Source: Aeromicrobium endophyticum
GTDB lineage: Bacteria; Actinomycetota; Actinomycetes; Propionibacteriales; Nocardioidaceae
Assembly: GCF_003586285.1 (NCBI RefSeq)
Contig: NZ_QUBR01000002.1
Span: forward strand, 1,178,001-1,242,000
Direction: 5' to 3'
DNA length: 64,000 bases
Within the stretch, counting starts at the first letter, position 1. The number at the start of each line of letters is the position of its first letter. Below are positions 61,640-64,000 of the stretch, piece by piece. Both the position numbers and the translations under genes were made by a program. A model generated the notes under the pieces. That model had not been told where the DNA came from, did no database searches, and saw nothing but the letters and a program-made list of their open reading frames with translations.

Positions 61640-62242
61640 TCAGATGGCGGGGGTCTTCAGCGTGTCGAGCACCTCGTCGACGAGTCCGTACTCGACGGCC
61701 TGCTGGGCCGTCAGGATCTTGTCGCGGTCGACGTCCTTGCTGACCTCTTCGATCGGCTTGCCGGTGGCGTCGGAGATCATCTTCTCCATCAGCTCACGCA
61801 TGCGGAAGATCTCGTTGGCCTGGATCTCGAGGTCGGAGATCTGTCCGCCGGTGCCCTCGGTGTAGGGCTGGTGGATCAGGATGCGGCTGTTGGGCAGAGC
61901 CAGGCGCTTGCCGGGCGTGCCGGCGGCCAGCAGGATCGCTGCGGCCGAGGCGGCCTGACCCAGGCACAGGGTCTGCACGTCGGGCTTGATGTAGCGGATC
62001 GTGTCGTAGATCGCCGTCAGCGCGGTGAACGAGCCACCGGGGCTGTTGATGTAGATGCTGATGTCGCGATCGGGGTCCATGGCCTGCAGCGACATGAGCT
62101 GCGCCATGACCGCGTTGGCGACGTCGTCGCTGATCGGGGTGCCCAGCATGATGATGCGGTCCTCGAAGAGCTTGGTGTAGGGGTCGATGCGACGGAAGCC
62201 GTAGCTCGTGCGCTCTTCCCACTGCGGGATGTAGTAGCTCAT
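61640..62242 (-). CDS. clpP: ClpP protease subunit (ClpP2-like)
   Basis: 200 residues. Catalytic Ser near 99 ([12 protein letters not shown]), His near 124 (RILIHQP) and an Asp near 170-174 ([10 protein letters not shown]). The GQAASAAA form and the N-terminal [19 protein letters not shown] match the second ClpP of actinobacteria, which pairs with the first in a mixed two-ring protease. ATG overlaps the upstream clpP stop (ATGA). Confidence 0.96.
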   Translation of the reverse strand: MSYYIPQWEERTSYGFRRIDPYTKLFEDRIIMLGTPISDDVANAVMAQLMSLQAMDPDRDISIYINSPGGSFTALTAIYDTIRYIKPDVQTLCLGQAASAAAILLAAGTPGKRLALPNSRILIHQPYTEGTGGQISDLEIQANEIFRMRELMEKMISDATGKPIEEVSKDVDRDKILTAQQAVEYGLVDEVLDTLKTPAI

Positions 62243-62856
62243 CGGACAACCTCTCCTGCGCTGCGGACGACGTGGTCGATCAGGCCGTACTCCTTGGCCT
62301 GGTCGGGCGTGAACCAGCGGTCGCGGTCGGAGTCGAGCTCGATCTGCTCGACGGTCTGGCCGCTGTGAAACGACTGCAGCTGGTTGAGCTGCTTCTTGAG
62401 CAGGATGCTCTGCTCGGCCTGGATCTTGATGTCGGAGGCGGAGCCGCCGATGCCGCCGGACGGCTGGTGCATCATGATGCGCGCGTGCGGCAGGGCGTAG
62501 CGCTTGCCCGCCGTGCCGGCCGCCAGCAGGAACTGGCCCATGGAGGCTGCCAGGCCCATGCCGAACGTCGCGACGTCGTTGGAGATGAACTGCATCGTGT
62601 CGTAGATCGCCATGCCGGCGTCGACGGAACCGCCGGGCGAGTTGATGTAGAGGTAGATGTCGGCCTGCGGATCCTCGGCGTTGAGCAGGAGCATCTGCGC
62701 GGCGATCGCGTTGGAGTTGGAGTCGCGGACCTCGGACCCGAGGAACACGATGCGCTCCTTGAGCAGGCGCTGGTAGATGTGGCCGTCGAGATCCGAGGGG
62801 CCGGCCTCGCCGGCCATCCTCGGCGACAGTGGGCTGGAGCTGTCAGATGTGTTCAC
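62239..62856 (-). CDS. clpP: ClpP protease subunit (ClpP1-like)
   Basis: 205 residues. Catalytic Ser near 105 ([13 protein letters not shown]) and His near 130 ([11 protein letters not shown]). [20 protein letters not shown] and [19 protein letters not shown] are ClpP regions. The N-terminal 20 residues are Ser/Pro-rich and probably removed as a propeptide. The GTG start at 62856 is chosen over 62892 because TAGGTT lies 7 nt upstream of it. Tig is not in the window; the gene opens the clpP-clpP operon. Confidence 0.95.
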   Translation of the reverse strand: MNTSDSSSPLSPRMAGEAGPSDLDGHIYQRLLKERIVFLGSEVRDSNSNAIAAQMLLLNAEDPQADIYLYINSPGGSVDAGMAIYDTMQFISNDVATFGMGLAASMGQFLLAAGTAGKRYALPHARIMMHQPSGGIGGSASDIKIQAEQSILLKKQLNQLQSFHSGQTVEQIELDSDRDRWFTPDQAKEYGLIDHVVRSAGEVVR

Positions 62857-62863
62857 GTCCACA

Positions 62864-62869
62864 AACCTA
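62864..62869 (-). promoter_or_regulatory. Candidate -10 box deciding the clpP1 start
   Basis: TAGGTT 7 nt before GTG 62856. Confidence 0.5.
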
Positions 62870-62943
62870 GACGGCACCGGGGACGAACACACGCGAAAAC
62901 ACGGCTGTTCGCTGATGGCATACGCGCGTCGTGCCCGACCTGC

Positions 62944-63717
62944 TCAGTCGGAGGCGCCGACGACGTGCTGGTCCCAGTCGATGACCGAGCCCGTCACGAC
63001 GCCGCTGCGATTGGACAGCAGCAGCACGGCCAGCGCCGCCATGTCGTCGACCTGGCCGAGCCGTCCCATCGGCTGGGACGCCGAGGCCTCCGCCAGCCAT
63101 GAGTCGTCGGCGTCGTGGAACTCGCGCTGCACGGCGTCCTCGCCCTCCGTCTGGGTCCAGCCGATGTTGATCCCGTTGATGCGGATGCGGTCCCATCGGT
63201 GGGCGTGCGCCGCGTTGCGGGTCAGGCCCGCCAGGCCGGCCTTGCTCGCCACGTAGGGCGCGAGGTAGGGCTGTCCCCCGTGCGACGACATCGTCAGGAC
63301 GTTGACGATCGTGCCGCCCGCACCCCGAGCCACCATGTCGGCGACGGCCGCCTGCATCAGGAAGAACGGGCCCCGCAGGTTGACCGCGACGTGCTCGTCG
63401 AACAGCTCGGGCGTCGTGTCGAGCAGCGTGCCGCGGCTGGTGAGGCCGGCGGCGTTGACCAGGCAGTCGATGCGTCCGTGCCGCTGGATCGTCGTGGCGA
63501 CCGCGGCCCGCGCCTGCTCGACGTCGGCGACGTCGCACGGAACGAAGCTCGCGGCGGGCCCGAGCGCACCGACGAAGGCCTCGCCGACGTCCGCGCGTCG
63601 TCCGGTCACCACGACCGTCGCGCCCTCGGCGACGGCAGCCCGCGCGACCGCGCCGCCCACGCCTTGGGTGCCTCCGCTGACGAGCACGACCTTGCCGGCC
63701 AGCATCGGCTCAGCCAT
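62944..63717 (-). CDS. SDR family oxidoreductase
   Basis: 257 residues. Classical short-chain dehydrogenase: VSGGTQGVGGAVAR (NAD(P) loop), CDVADVEQAR, NAAGLTSRGT, catalytic Ser in TMSSHGG, Tyr-xxx-Lys in APYVASKAG, and a C-terminal GSVIDWDQHVVGASD. The Arg in TGRRADV at the end of the second strand suggests NADPH preference. The substrate is unknown. It overlaps the upstream partial gene by 8 bp, so the two may act in one pathway, such as polyol or inositol use; this is a guess. Confidence 0.9.
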   Translation of the reverse strand: MAEPMLAGKVVLVSGGTQGVGGAVARAAVAEGATVVVTGRRADVGEAFVGALGPAASFVPCDVADVEQARAAVATTIQRHGRIDCLVNAAGLTSRGTLLDTTPELFDEHVAVNLRGPFFLMQAAVADMVARGAGGTIVNVLTMSSHGGQPYLAPYVASKAGLAGLTRNAAHAHRWDRIRINGINIGWTQTEGEDAVQREFHDADDSWLAEASASQPMGRLGQVDDMAALAVLLLSNRSGVVTGSVIDWDQHVVGASD

Positions 63718-64000
63718 CGGTGCTCCTCCGACCCGCGTACGCGTCGATCGCGTCGTCGAGCTGCGAGGGAGACCAGGCTCCGGCCAGGGCCTGGTGCACG
63801 ATGTCGGCCTGCGAAAGCGGTGTGAGACCGCCGATCGGCTGGTCGCGGTCGAGGTTGGTCGGGAACGGGTAGCCCTCCGCCGTCGCGGCGACGGCGCAGG
63901 CCAGCGCCTCGGCGGTCCAGCCGGCAGCGGCGCGGGCGGCGAGCGCCGGGTAGACGGCGGTGACCATCCGTGCCCGGTCGACCGACTCCATGGCCCGCCC
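63710..64000 (-). CDS. Unidentified protein, C-terminal part
   Basis: Partial: the frame is open to the right edge of the window, and a Met at 63991 is only one possible start. About 97 codons are visible: MESVDRARMVTAVYPALAAR, then TAEGYPFPTNLDRDQPIGGL and a helical end. Family not recognised. The stop overlaps the SDR gene start region by 8 bp, so translation is likely coupled to that oxidoreductase. Confidence 0.6.
   Translation of the reverse strand, partial: GRAMESVDRARMVTAVYPALAARAAAGWTAEALACAVAATAEGYPFPTNLDRDQPIGGLTPLSQADIVHQALAGAWSPSQLDDAIDAYAGRRSTDG

Overview
This window is high-GC, gene-dense bacterial DNA from an actinobacterium, most likely Nocardioidaceae and perhaps an Aeromicrobium relative. 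The grounds are GC-rich codon use with many GTG starts, frequent ATGA overlaps, TANNNT hexamers placed 6-8 nt before start codons (leaderless promoters), and the actinobacterial order clpP-clpP-clpX ... folC-DUF4233 ... ndk ... rne-rplU-rpmA-obg-proB-proA-nadD-rsfS. The genus is inference. There is no rRNA, insertion sequence, CRISPR array or prophage, and no gene-free stretch above 300 bases; the longest gap, 6444-6691, holds only promoters.

Region 1 (1-12.7 kb) is mainly a cell-surface glycopolymer locus: the end of a CDP-glycerol-type teichoic acid polymerase, a membrane GT-C glycosyltransferase, a PAP2-type enzyme, and a CMP-nonulosonate module (a NeuB lacking its SAF domain, and a NeuA fused to a HAD phosphatase) between two paralogous putative glycosyltransferases. 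A fused CDP-ribitol synthase follows after three unrelated envelope genes. A siderophore reductase and an M13 peptidase lie on either side of a small divergent promoter region.

Region 2 (14.7-29 kb) is accessory. It holds an MFS transporter and two DUF5819-HTTM gene pairs (layout like SdpA-SdpB) on either side of an LPSTG-anchored surface protein. A GntP permease follows, then an OmpR-type two-component system whose likely operator (TCACAG-N5-KSACAG-like, 11-bp repeats) occurs three times: before a small Gly/Pro-rich membrane protein, before the system itself, and before a downstream GT39 / GT2-GtrA glycosyltransferase operon.

Region 3 (29-64 kb) is a conserved housekeeping backbone on the minus strand: ClpP proteases, ClpX, a Rv2449c-like reductase, FolC, DUF4233, Ndk, two radical-SAM-related proteins, RNase E/G, L21, L27, Obg, ProB, ProA, NadD, RsfS, a phosphatase and tRNA-Ala. 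Plus-strand units interrupt it: an archaeal-type ValRS with an MMPL transporter, a sugar ABC importer with alpha-glucosidase, and an MFS permease. This suggests insertions or replacement within an ancestral operon series.

A 61-bp intergenic element with 14-bp terminal inverted repeats occurs three times, each copy with extra half-sites or tandem units. Strong hairpin terminators separate most transcription units.
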